From Ectothiorhodospiraceae bacterium (lineage in GTDB: Bacteria; Pseudomonadota; Gammaproteobacteria; Nitrococcales; AK92), in NCBI GenBank assembly GCA_029263635.1, contig JAJUFY010000013.1:1-15254 (forward strand): a stretch of 15,254 nt of DNA. Reading direction: 5' to 3'. The translations under genes and the position numbers were made by a program. Below the pieces are notes generated by a model. The model saw nothing but the letters and a program-made list of their open reading frames with translations. It was not told the origin of the DNA and did not search any database. Positions 6,352 through 13,546 of this stretch are shown here, one piece after another; position 1 is the stretch's first letter; the number at the start of each line of letters is the position of its first letter.

Positions 6352-7284
6352 CTACCTCGTGCGCTCGCTGGTCAGCAGCACCTGCCAGACCAGCTCTTCG
6401 AAGCTCATGCCCGCCGCGCGGGCGGCCATGGGCACCAGCGAATGGTCGGTCATGCCCGGCACGGTATTGACCTCCAGCAGCCAGGGCCGGCCATCGCCGT
6501 CGCGCATCAGGTCGACGCGCCCCCAGCCGTAGCAGCCGGCCTGCCGGAACGCCTCCAGCGCCAGGGCCTGCAGCTGCGCCTCCTCCTCCGCCGCCAGGCC
6601 GCAGGGGCAGTGGTAGCGGGTACTGTCGGCGCGGTACTTGGCTTCGTAGTCATAGAAGCTGCGCGGGGTCTCCAGCCGAATCACCGGCAGCGCCCGCTCG
6701 CCGAGAATGGCGATGGTGAATTCCTGGCCTTCGATCCAGCGCTCGGCGATCACCTGGCTGTCGTACTCGGCCGCCGTCCGATACGCCTGCTCCAGCTCGG
6801 ACACGCTTGCCACCTTGGCCATGCCGATGCTGGAACCTTCCCGGCTCGGCTTGACCATGACCGGCGTCCCCAGCGTCTCCAGCACGCCGGCCCAGTCGGT
6901 GCCGGCCTGCAGATGGACGAATTCCGGGGTGGGCAGGCCGGCACCGCGCCACACCAGCTTGGTGCGCAGTTTGTCCATGCCCAGCGCCGAGCCCAGCACG
7001 CCGGTTCCGGTATAGGGCACGCCGAACGATTCCAGCGCTCCCTGCAGCACGCCGTCTTCGCCGCCGCGGCCGTGAACGATGATGAAGGCGCGGTCGAAAC
7101 CGGCGAGCCGCTCGATCCCGTCATCGCGCGGGTCGACCGGCGTCACGTCCACTCCCAGTTCCCGCAGCGCGGCAAGCACCATCGCGCCGCTATTGAGCGA
7201 CACTTCGCGCTCGGCCGCCCAGCCGCCCAGGACCAGGGCGACCCGGCCCATGGCCTTGACCCGTTCCGGAGTAATCCGCGTCAT
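6352..7284 (-). CDS. ddl: D-alanine--D-alanine ligase
   Basis: Ddl is a cytoplasmic ATP-grasp enzyme that joins two D-alanines for use by MurF. In the 310-residue product, GGWAAEREVSLNSG (20-33) carries the N-terminal catalytic Glu, HGRGGEDG lies at 71-78, the ATP-grasp segment VKPSREGSSIGM at 144-155, the omega-loop YDYEAKY at 211-217, and the metal and ligand motif EVNTVPGMT at 271-279. The omega-loop Tyr argues for D-Ala-D-Ala rather than D-Ala-D-lactate. Start choice: the ATG at 7284 gives MTRITPERVKAMGRVALVLGG, resembling many proteobacterial Ddl N-termini, and it overlaps the stop of the small upstream ORF. An ATG at 7308 adds eight residues and has a better-spaced GAGAGG, so it stays possible. 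The dcw location indicates the DdlB type. Confidence 0.97.
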   Translation of the reverse strand: MTRITPERVKAMGRVALVLGGWAAEREVSLNSGAMVLAALRELGVDVTPVDPRDDGIERLAGFDRAFIIVHGRGGEDGVLQGALESFGVPYTGTGVLGSALGMDKLRTKLVWRGAGLPTPEFVHLQAGTDWAGVLETLGTPVMVKPSREGSSIGMAKVASVSELEQAYRTAAEYDSQVIAERWIEGQEFTIAILGERALPVIRLETPRSFYDYEAKYRADSTRYHCPCGLAAEEEAQLQALALEAFRQAGCYGWGRVDLMRDGDGRPWLLEVNTVPGMTDHSLVPMAARAAGMSFEELVWQVLLTSERTR

Positions 7285-7409
7285 GACTGCATAACCTTCC
7301 CGGCGCATCGAGCGCCTCTCTTCCCCTGCACTCCCAGGCCGCTGCCGGCCTGGCCCGGCTCATGAGCGAGCATTGCGCTGGCCGCGCCGCTTTCCTGACC
7401 TGCCGTCAT
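7281..7409 (-). CDS. 42-codon ORF bridging murC and ddl, unknown product (possible murB relic)
   Basis: I do not recognise the product, which begins MTAGQESGAASAMLAHEPGQ and ends GARCAGKVMQS. It is rich in Gly and Ala, with no signal peptide, membrane segment or known motif. What supports it as translated is context. Its ATG overlaps the murC stop as ATGA (7409-7406), GGAGGG lies 6 nt upstream inside murC, and its TGA overlaps the ddl ATG as ATGA (7284-7281). The same junction joins murD-ftsW, ftsW-murG, murG-murC and ftsQ-ftsA. In many proteobacteria murB sits exactly between murC and ddl, so this may be the start and stop of a deleted murB, a short coupling peptide, or chance in GC-rich DNA. 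None of the MurB flavin-binding motifs is visible. Confidence 0.4.
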   Translation of the reverse strand: MTAGQESGAASAMLAHEPGQAGSGLGVQGKRGARCAGKVMQS

Positions 7410-8848
7410 CGGTCGCCCTCCGCGCCGCTGCGCTGGCGTAGAATCAGCCCCAGGTTGCCGATGTTGCCGGCTCCCATGGCCAGCACCAGGTCGCCGTCCT
7501 GGACGATGCGCGGCAGCACCTCGACCAGCTCGTCGACGCCCTCGACGAAAACCGGATTGACGTGGCCGCGGGCGCGGATGGCGCCGGCCAGGGCCCGGCC
7601 GTCGGCACCGGCGATCGGCGCCTCGCCGGCCGGATAAACCTCCGAAAGCACCAGCGCATCGACGTCCGACAGGACCCGCACGAAGTCCTCGAACAGGTCG
7701 CGGGTGCGGCTGTAGCGGTGCGGCTGGAAGGCCAGCACCAGCCGGCGGGTCGGATAGGCGGCGCGCGCCGCCTGCACGGTGGCAGCGATCTCGCGCGGGT
7801 GGTGGCCATAGTCGTCGACCAGCAGCACGCGCCGGCCGTCGAGGTCGAATTCGCCGTAGGACTGGAACCGGCGGCCGACGCCACGGAAGCCGGACAGCGC
7901 CTCCTGAATGGCCTGCTCGGACACCCCCAGCTCATGGGCGATGGTGACCGCCGCCAGGGCGTTCAGCACGTTGTGCCGACCGGGCAGGTTGAGGTCGATC
8001 TCCATCGCCAGCCCGTCCTTGCCCTCGACCCGGAAACGGGTGCGGGTGCCCTCGTAGCGGACATCCAGGGCCCGCATGTCGACACCGTCATCGAAGCCGT
8101 AGGTGCGCAGCGGCCGCCCCACCTCGGCCGCCAGCTCGCGCACCACCGGATCGTCGACGCACAGCACCGCCAGACCGTAGAACGGCAGGTGATGGAGGAA
8201 TTTCAGGAAGGTCGAACGCAGGTGGCCGAAATCGCCGCCGTAAGTGCTCAGATGATCGGCATCGATATTGGTGACGATCGCCATCATCGGCTTCAGATAC
8301 AGGAACGAGGCATCGCTCTCGTCCGCCTCCGCCACCAGGAACCGCCCGGCACCCAGCCGCGCGTTGGCATTGGCGCTGTTGAGCCGGCCGCCGATGACGA
8401 AGGTCGGGTCCAGTCCGCCTTCGGCCAGCAGGCTCGCGACCAGGCTGGTGGTGGTGGTCTTGCCATGGGTGCCGGCCACGGCGATGCCGTAACGGAAGCG
8501 CATCAGCTCGGCCAGCATCTCCGCCCGCGGCACCACCGGCACCCGGCTCTGGCGGGCGGCGACCACCTCGGGGTTGTCGGCACCGACGGCGCTGGACGTC
8601 ACCACCGCATCGGCACCGGACACGTTCTCCGGCCGGTGGCCGAGCACGATCCGGGCGCCGAGGCCGGCCAATCGCCGGGTCATCGGGCTCTCTTTGAGAT
8701 CCGAGCCGCTGACGACATAGCCGAGATTCAGCAGGACCTCGGCAATGCCGCCCATGCCGGCGCCGCCAATCCCGACGAAGTGCACGTGACGGACCCGGCC
8801 CATCGCGCCCAGGACCCCGTGATCAAACGCTTTCACAGGCGCGTTCAT
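7406..8848 (-). CDS. murC: UDP-N-acetylmuramate--L-alanine ligase MurC
   Basis: MurC adds L-Ala to UDP-MurNAc, the first amino acid of the stem peptide, in the cytoplasm at the cost of ATP. Its 480 residues are close to the usual 460-490. The N-terminal Rossmann-like domain has HFVGIGGAGMGGIAEVL (23-39), which binds the UDP-sugar. The central Mur-ligase P-loop is GTHGKTTTTS (126-135), followed by EADESDASFLYL and NIDADHLSTYGGDF, typical of MurC rather than MurD, E or F. GRHNVLNALAA and DDYGHHPREI complete the signature, and a C-terminal ligase domain with FQPHRYSRT follows. The ATG at 8848 is chosen over an in-frame Met at residue 16 because GGAGGT lies 6 nt upstream. It overlaps the murG stop by 4 nt. 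Confidence 0.99.
   Translation of the reverse strand: MNAPVKAFDHGVLGAMGRVRHVHFVGIGGAGMGGIAEVLLNLGYVVSGSDLKESPMTRRLAGLGARIVLGHRPENVSGADAVVTSSAVGADNPEVVAARQSRVPVVPRAEMLAELMRFRYGIAVAGTHGKTTTTSLVASLLAEGGLDPTFVIGGRLNSANANARLGAGRFLVAEADESDASFLYLKPMMAIVTNIDADHLSTYGGDFGHLRSTFLKFLHHLPFYGLAVLCVDDPVVRELAAEVGRPLRTYGFDDGVDMRALDVRYEGTRTRFRVEGKDGLAMEIDLNLPGRHNVLNALAAVTIAHELGVSEQAIQEALSGFRGVGRRFQSYGEFDLDGRRVLLVDDYGHHPREIAATVQAARAAYPTRRLVLAFQPHRYSRTRDLFEDFVRVLSDVDALVLSEVYPAGEAPIAGADGRALAGAIRARGHVNPVFVEGVDELVEVLPRIVQDGDLVLAMGAGNIGNLGLILRQRSGAEGDR
7416..7421 (-). promoter_or_regulatory. Shine-Dalgarno inside the murC 3' end
   Basis: GGAGGG on the minus strand with a 6-nt spacer to the ATG at 7409. It is as good as the sites of ftsW and murC and is the main reason to take the small ORF seriously. 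Confidence 0.5.
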
Positions 8849-9930
8849 CGCGCCACCTCCAGACAGTGTTGCGCTACCCTGGCCGCCGCATCCGGCATGC
8901 CCATGGCCCGCGCATTGGCGGCCATGGTCTGCAGATGCGCGCGATCACCGAGCAGCTCGGTCATGACCGTCGCCAGGCGATCAGCCGTCAGATGATCCTG
9001 CGGGAACAGCACGCCCGCATCGCGCGCCACCAGGTGCCGGGCGTTGGCGGTCTGGTGGTCGTCGACCGCGAACGGGAACGGCACGAGCACCGCCGGCACC
9101 CCGGCGGCGGCAAGCTCGGCGACGGTCAGCGCGCCCGACCGGCAGATCGCCAGATCCGCCCAGGCGTAGGCCGCCGCCATCTCGTCGATGAAAGGCACCA
9201 CCCGGGCAGCCACGCCGTGCTGCGCATACAGGGCGCGGGTCGCCTCCACCTGCTCGCTGCCGGTCTGATGCCAGACTTCCGGCCGTAGCCGAGGATCGAG
9301 CCGGGCCAGGGCGGCAGGGACGGCCTCGTTGAGCGCCGCAGCGCCCTGACTGCCGCCGAGTACCAGCAGCCGCAGCGGCTCATGGCTGTCGCGGACACGC
9401 GCATCCGGGGGAGGAACGGCAGCAATGGCTGCCCGCACCGGGTTGCCGGTGTGCACGGCCTTGCCGGTCTCCTCCAGCACGCCGCTGAACCCCGTCATGA
9501 CCCGCACCGCCAACGTGGCGAGTTTCTGGTTGGTGAACCCCGGAATGGCGTTCTGCTCATGGATCAGCAGCGGAACGCCCAGCAGCCGGGCAGCCGCAGC
9601 CGCCGGGCCGGACACGTAGCCGCCCATGCCGAGCAGCGCCCGAGGCCGGTGGCGGCGCATGGCCTGCAGCGCCTGCAGGGTGCCGCGCGCAATCATCCAG
9701 GGCGAGGTCAGCCAGCCGCTCAGGCCGCGGCGGCGCAGACCGCGGACGTCCAGCCACTCGATCGGAATCTCGGCGGCCGGCACCACCCTGGCCTCCAGGC
9801 CACGGCGGGTGCCCAGCCACACCACGGGCACGCCCTGCGCGCGCAGCTCCTCGGCCACGGCGAGCCCAGGAAACACGTGGCCGCCGGTGCCGCCGGCGGC
9901 GATCATCACAGGCTGCTGCGAGGCACTCAT
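8845..9930 (-). CDS. murG: Lipid II-forming N-acetylglucosaminyltransferase MurG
   Basis: MurG transfers GlcNAc from UDP-GlcNAc to lipid I to form lipid II, on the cytoplasmic face of the inner membrane. It is a two-domain GT-B glycosyltransferase of 361 residues (E. coli about 355). Visible motifs are the glycine-rich loop GGTGGHVFPGLAVAEEL (13-29), GMGGYVSGPAAAAARLL (101-117), HEQNAIPGFTN (124-134) and the second glycine loop LVLGGSQGAAALN (189-201). The nucleotide-sugar site follows: CRSGALTVAELAAAGVPAVLVPFPFAVDDHQTAN (263-296, here split in reading as RSGALTVAEL and PFPFAVDDHQTAN). The ATG at 9930 has GGGAGA 6 nt upstream and overlaps the ftsW stop as ATGA. The frame stays open upstream into ftsW, but there it only shadows that gene. 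Confidence 0.99.
   Translation of the reverse strand: MSASQQPVMIAAGGTGGHVFPGLAVAEELRAQGVPVVWLGTRRGLEARVVPAAEIPIEWLDVRGLRRRGLSGWLTSPWMIARGTLQALQAMRRHRPRALLGMGGYVSGPAAAAARLLGVPLLIHEQNAIPGFTNQKLATLAVRVMTGFSGVLEETGKAVHTGNPVRAAIAAVPPPDARVRDSHEPLRLLVLGGSQGAAALNEAVPAALARLDPRLRPEVWHQTGSEQVEATRALYAQHGVAARVVPFIDEMAAAYAWADLAICRSGALTVAELAAAGVPAVLVPFPFAVDDHQTANARHLVARDAGVLFPQDHLTADRLATVMTELLGDRAHLQTMAANARAMGMPDAAARVAQHCLEVAR
8855..8860 (-). promoter_or_regulatory. Shine-Dalgarno of murC
   Basis: A consensus-strength GGAGGT on the minus strand, 6 nt before the ATG at 8848 and within the murG coding end. It decides the murC start. Confidence 0.85.
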
Positions 9931-11123
9931 CGGTATTCTCCCGGCAGCGGTTGGGCGCTGACGGTGGTCAGCTGCAGCTCGACGCTGGTCCGCAGCAGCA
10001 GTGCCAGCGCCAGCAAAGTCGTTATCAGGCTGCTGCCGCCGTAGCTCATCAGCGGCAGGGTCAGACCCTTGGTCGGCAGCAGGCCCATGTTGACGCCGAT
10101 GTTCACGAACGACTGCAGTCCGAACCACAGGCCGATGCCATAGGCCAGATAGCCGCCGAACGGCAGCCCGTTGCGAAGGCAGCGGCTGCCGATCATGAAG
10201 GCCCGCAGCACCACGTAGCCATACAGGCCGATCAGGCCGACCACGCCGACCAGGCCGAACTCCTCGGCGAACACGGCGAACAGGAAATCGGTGTGCGCCT
10301 CCGGCAGGTAGAACAGCTTTTGCACGCTGCCGCCCAGGCCCACCCCCAGCCATTCGCCGCGGCCGATGGCGATCAGCGACTGGGTGAGCTGGAAGCCGGA
10401 TGCGAACGGATCCTGCCAGGGATCGATGAAGGTGGTCAGGCGCATCCAGCGGTAAGGGGAAGCCACGATCAGCAGGCTGCCGACTGCGGCGACCAGCCCG
10501 CCGAGCAAGGCGAAGCGCCAGAGCGGCACCCCGGACAGGAACAGCATGCCCATGCCGGTGGCGGCCAGCACCACGGCGGCACCGAAATCCGGCTCCAGCA
10601 GCAGCAGCAGACCGGCGAAGGCGATGCATCCCATCGGCAGCAGGAATGCCAGCATGCGGCTACGCACCGCTTCCTCCCGCCGCACCAGATAATCGGCCAG
10701 GTACAGCAGGATCAGCAGCTTGGCGACTTCGGAGACCTGAAGGTTGAACACTCCCAGGGGGATCCAGCGCACCGCGCCGTTGACCTCGCGGCCGATCCCG
10801 GGCACCAGCACCAGCCCCAGCAGCAGGTAGGCAATGATCAGCAGCGGCATGCTGATCCGCTGCCAGTTCTCCAGGCGGACATGCAGCACGGCAGCAGCCA
10901 GCGCCACGCCGATGCCGAAGAACAGCAGCTGCCGCTTGAAGTAGTGGAACGCATCCCCGGTCTGGCGCTCGGCCAGCGACACCGAGGCCGACATCACCAT
11001 CACCAGTCCCAGGACGGCAATGACGGCCATCACCGCCAGCAGCCGACGGTCAATGTTGGCCCACAGCGCCAGCCCTGCGCGGCTGCGCCGGCCAGGGCGC
11101 ATTTCAGCGATGGCAGTGGTCAT
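9927..11123 (-). CDS. ftsW: Septal peptidoglycan polymerase FtsW (SEDS family)
   Basis: FtsW is the multi-pass inner-membrane SEDS glycosyltransferase that polymerises lipid II at the septum together with FtsI. The 398-residue sequence has about ten hydrophobic segments after a basic cytoplasmic N-terminus (GRRSRAG, 11-17). Family motifs include NGAVRWIPLG (115-124), LEPDFGAAVV (176-185) and the catalytic-loop EAHTDFLFAVFAEEFGLVG (275-293), whose Asp279 corresponds to the essential SEDS aspartate. NIGVNMGLLPTKGLTLPLMSYGGSS (341-365) comes near the end, read here as NIGVNMGLLPTKG followed by LPLMSYGGSS. FtsW rather than RodA is chosen because it lies between murD and murG. The ATG at 11123 has GGAGGT 7 nt upstream and overlaps the murD stop by 4 nt. 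Confidence 0.98.
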   Translation of the reverse strand: MTTAIAEMRPGRRSRAGLALWANIDRRLLAVMAVIAVLGLVMVMSASVSLAERQTGDAFHYFKRQLLFFGIGVALAAAVLHVRLENWQRISMPLLIIAYLLLGLVLVPGIGREVNGAVRWIPLGVFNLQVSEVAKLLILLYLADYLVRREEAVRSRMLAFLLPMGCIAFAGLLLLLEPDFGAAVVLAATGMGMLFLSGVPLWRFALLGGLVAAVGSLLIVASPYRWMRLTTFIDPWQDPFASGFQLTQSLIAIGRGEWLGVGLGGSVQKLFYLPEAHTDFLFAVFAEEFGLVGVVGLIGLYGYVVLRAFMIGSRCLRNGLPFGGYLAYGIGLWFGLQSFVNIGVNMGLLPTKGLTLPLMSYGGSSLITTLLALALLLRTSVELQLTTVSAQPLPGEYR

Positions 11124-12457
11124 AGCGCCCACCTCCGTACCGCCTCCCGAAACGCATCGCCGCGCTGGACATAGTCGCTGAACATGTCGAAGCTCGCGCA
11201 GGCAGGCGACAGCAGGACCGCGTCGCCGGGCTGGGCCAGCGCCCGCGCCTGCCGCACGGCATCCTCCATGTCGCCGGCACGCACCACCGGCACGACACCG
11301 GCCACGGCATCTTCGATCAGCGCCGCATCGCGTCCGATCAGCACCGCTGCGCGGGCCTTGCCGGCCAGGATGGCGCGCAAGGGGCTGAAGTCCTGCCCCT
11401 TGCCGTCGCCGCCGGCGATCAGTACCAGCGGCCGCTCCAGGCCGGCCACGGCGGCGACGGTGGCGCCGACGTTGGTGCCCTTGGAATCGTTGTACCAGGA
11501 CACGCCGCCCGCCTCCCCGATCCATTCGGTGCGATGCGGCAGGCCGGTGAACTCCCGCAGCGCAGCGGTCATGGCCGCCAGCGGCAGGCCGGCCGCGTCG
11601 CCCAGCGCCAGCGCCGCCAGCGCATTGGCGATGTTATGGCGGCCGCGAACGCGCAGCGCGGCGGCCGGCATCACCGGCTGCCGGCCTTGCATCAGCCATT
11701 CCTGACCTTCCAGCCTGGCGAGGCCCCAGCCGCCCTCCGGCACCTCTCCCTGGATGCTGAAGGCCACGCTGCGGCCTGTCCGGGGCATGGCCATGACCAG
11801 CGGATCGTCCGCATTGACGACACAGACCGCGGCGCCCTTGAAGATCCGGGCCTTGCTGGCGGCGTAGTCGGCGAGCGAGCCGTAGCGGTCCATGTGATCG
11901 GCGCTGACATTGAGCACCGCGGCAGCCGCAGGCGCCAGGCTGGTGGTGGCTTCCAGCTGGAAGCTGGAGAGTTCCAGCACGTAGAGGTCGGCAGCCGGAT
12001 CGAGCAGATCCAGCGCCGGCGTGCCCAGGTTGCCGCCGACCCCTGCCCGGCGACCGGCATGGTTCGCCATCTGGCCGACCAGGGTGGTGACCGTGCTCTT
12101 GCCGTTGGACCCGGTCACCGCGACGATCGGCGCAGCGGCCACGCCGGCGAACAGTTCGATCTCGCTCAGCAGCGGCACGCCGCGCTCGGCCGCCTCGGCC
12201 AGCGCCGCCTCCGCCAGCGACACTCCGGGGCTGACGATCACGCGCGCGGCACGCGCCAGCAGGGCGCGGTCGAAACCACCCAGTGCCAGCGGCAGCCCGG
12301 GCAGCTCCTGCTGCACGCGGGCGAGCTCGGGCGGCGCGGCGCGACTGTCGGTGACGGCCACTTCGGCACCCTGCGCGCGCAGAAAGCGGGCGCAGGCGAG
12401 CCCGGTCTTGCCGAGCCCGACCACTACCGTCAGTCCTGGATACGCCGCAGCTGCCAT
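11120..12457 (-). CDS. murD: UDP-N-acetylmuramoyl-L-alanine--D-glutamate ligase MurD
   Basis: MurD adds D-Glu to UDP-MurNAc-L-Ala in the cytoplasm. The 445-residue product is close to the usual 440-450. The N-terminal domain has VVVGLGKTGLACARFL (11-26) and SPGVS (76-80). The Mur-ligase P-loop is VTGSNGKSTVTTL (114-126), then GGNLGTPALDLL, LELSSFQLE (diagnostic for MurD), NVSADHMDRYGS, GRHNIANALAA, GLPHRTEW, YNDSKGTN and GGDGKGQDF, finishing with LLSPACASFDMFSDYVQRGDAF, read here as SPACASFDMF then DYVQRGDAF. The ATG at 12457 lies 5 bp after the mraY stop, with GGTGAG spanning that stop as the likely ribosome site. The frame is open further upstream but only as a shadow of mraY. Its stop overlaps the ftsW start as ATGA. 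Confidence 0.99.
   Translation of the reverse strand: MAAAAYPGLTVVVGLGKTGLACARFLRAQGAEVAVTDSRAAPPELARVQQELPGLPLALGGFDRALLARAARVIVSPGVSLAEAALAEAAERGVPLLSEIELFAGVAAAPIVAVTGSNGKSTVTTLVGQMANHAGRRAGVGGNLGTPALDLLDPAADLYVLELSSFQLEATTSLAPAAAAVLNVSADHMDRYGSLADYAASKARIFKGAAVCVVNADDPLVMAMPRTGRSVAFSIQGEVPEGGWGLARLEGQEWLMQGRQPVMPAAALRVRGRHNIANALAALALGDAAGLPLAAMTAALREFTGLPHRTEWIGEAGGVSWYNDSKGTNVGATVAAVAGLERPLVLIAGGDGKGQDFSPLRAILAGKARAAVLIGRDAALIEDAVAGVVPVVRAGDMEDAVRQARALAQPGDAVLLSPACASFDMFSDYVQRGDAFREAVRRWAL
11131..11136 (-). promoter_or_regulatory. Shine-Dalgarno of ftsW
   Basis: GGAGGT on the minus strand, 7 nt before the ATG at 11123 and inside the murD 3' end. It fixes the start within a frame that stays open far into murD. 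Confidence 0.85.
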
Positions 12458-12462
12458 CTGTC

Positions 12463-13545
12463 TCACCGGATCTTCAGGCTCGCCAGCCCGATCAGGACCA
12501 GGATCACCGTGATGATCCAGAACCGCACGATCACGCGCGGCTCGGGCCAGCCCTTGAGTTCGAAGTGATGATGGATGGGCGCCATGCGGAAGATGCGCTT
12601 GCCGGTGAGCCTGAACGACGCCACCTGCAGCATCACCGACACCGTCTCCAGCACGAAGATGCCGCCCATGATGAACAGCACCAGTTCCTGCCGCGCCAGC
12701 ACCGCCAGCAGGCCGAGCGCCGCTCCCAGCGCCAGGGCGCCGACGTCGCCCATGAACACCTGCGCCGGATAGGCGTTGAACCACAGGAAGCCCAGCCCGG
12801 CTCCGACCAGCGCGCCGCAGAACACCACAGCCTCGCCGACCCCCTGCACGTAAGGGATCCCCAGGTAGCCGGCGAAGACGGCGTTGCCGGCGGCATACAC
12901 GAACACCGCCAGTGCGCCGGCCACCATCACCGTCGGCAGGATGGCCAGCCCGTCGAGGCCGTCGGTGAGGTTGACGGCATTGGACGAACCGACGATGACG
13001 AAATAGGTCAGCGGCACGAACAGCACTCCCAGCGGTATCGCCAGGTCCTTGGCGTAGGGGATCAGCAGCGCCGTTTCCGCCGGGGTCTTCGCCATGGAAT
13101 AGAGCATGATCGCGGCCGCCAGGCCGAACACCGACTGCCAGAAGTACTTGGCGCGCGCCGACAGCCCCTTGCTGTTCTTGAGCACCAGCTTCTTGTAGTC
13201 GTCGGCAAAGCCGATGGCGCCAAAAGCGATGGTGACGCCGAGCAGCAGCCAGACGTAGCGGTTGCTCAGGTCCGCCCAGGCCAGGGTGCCGAGCGCCACC
13301 GCCACCAGAATCAGCGTGCCGCCCATGGTCGGCGTGCCGGCCTTGGACAGGTGGCTCTGCGGACCGTCGGTGCGAACGTGCTGGCCGATCTGGTGCTGGG
13401 TAAGCCGGCGAATCAGCAGCGGCCCGACCAGCAGTGCGATCGCCAGGGCCGTCAGGGTCCCCAGGATCGCGCGCAGGGTCAGGTACTGAAAGACGTTGAA
13501 AGCGCTGATGTAGTTGTCCAGCAGGGTTGCCAAGTAATAGAGCAT
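12463..13545 (-). CDS. mraY: Phospho-N-acetylmuramoyl-pentapeptide-transferase MraY
   Basis: MraY is the polytopic inner-membrane enzyme that moves phospho-MurNAc-pentapeptide onto undecaprenyl phosphate, giving lipid I. The length of 360 residues equals that of the E. coli protein. About ten hydrophobic segments are seen. Catalytic and magnesium-site residues are in place: the DD pair D115-D116 (FADDYKK), NLTDGLDGLA (192-201) and D267 in FMGDVGALALG (264-274). The HHHFELKGW loop (325-333) is the family signature. The ATG at 13545 lies one base after the murF stop, with a modest AAAGG 8 nt upstream, so translation is probably coupled to murF. The N-terminus MLYYLATLLDNYISAFNVF resembles that of other proteobacterial MraY proteins. 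Confidence 0.99.
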   Translation of the reverse strand: MLYYLATLLDNYISAFNVFQYLTLRAILGTLTALAIALLVGPLLIRRLTQHQIGQHVRTDGPQSHLSKAGTPTMGGTLILVAVALGTLAWADLSNRYVWLLLGVTIAFGAIGFADDYKKLVLKNSKGLSARAKYFWQSVFGLAAAIMLYSMAKTPAETALLIPYAKDLAIPLGVLFVPLTYFVIVGSSNAVNLTDGLDGLAILPTVMVAGALAVFVYAAGNAVFAGYLGIPYVQGVGEAVVFCGALVGAGLGFLWFNAYPAQVFMGDVGALALGAALGLLAVLARQELVLFIMGGIFVLETVSVMLQVASFRLTGKRIFRMAPIHHHFELKGWPEPRVIVRFWIITVILVLIGLASLKIR

Positions 13546-13546
13546 G

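Noticed and set aside
7334..7353. A 7-bp stem (CCAGGCC / GGCCTGG) with a 6-nt loop between murC and ddl, considered as a terminator
   Set aside because: No T-run follows on the minus strand, and ddl downstream is part of the same operon. It may be a structure in the small ORF, but there is no evidence of function.
7562..8995. A 477-codon plus-strand ORF opposite murC and the end of murG
   Set aside because: Antisense shadow of confirmed Mur enzymes; no motif or ribosome site of its own.
8845..10629. A possible 594-residue MurG with a long N-terminal extension; similar extensions appear for FtsW (to 11525) and MurD (to 12784)
   Set aside because: The extra N-terminal residues are out-of-frame readings of the preceding gene, with no homology. 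Proper starts with Shine-Dalgarno sites and family-like N-termini exist at 9930, 11123 and 12457.
9951..11174. A 407-codon plus-strand ORF opposite ftsW, extremely rich in Q and H
   Set aside because: The Q/H richness comes from reading Leu/Val/Met-rich membrane codons of ftsW backwards. It is not a real Q-rich protein.
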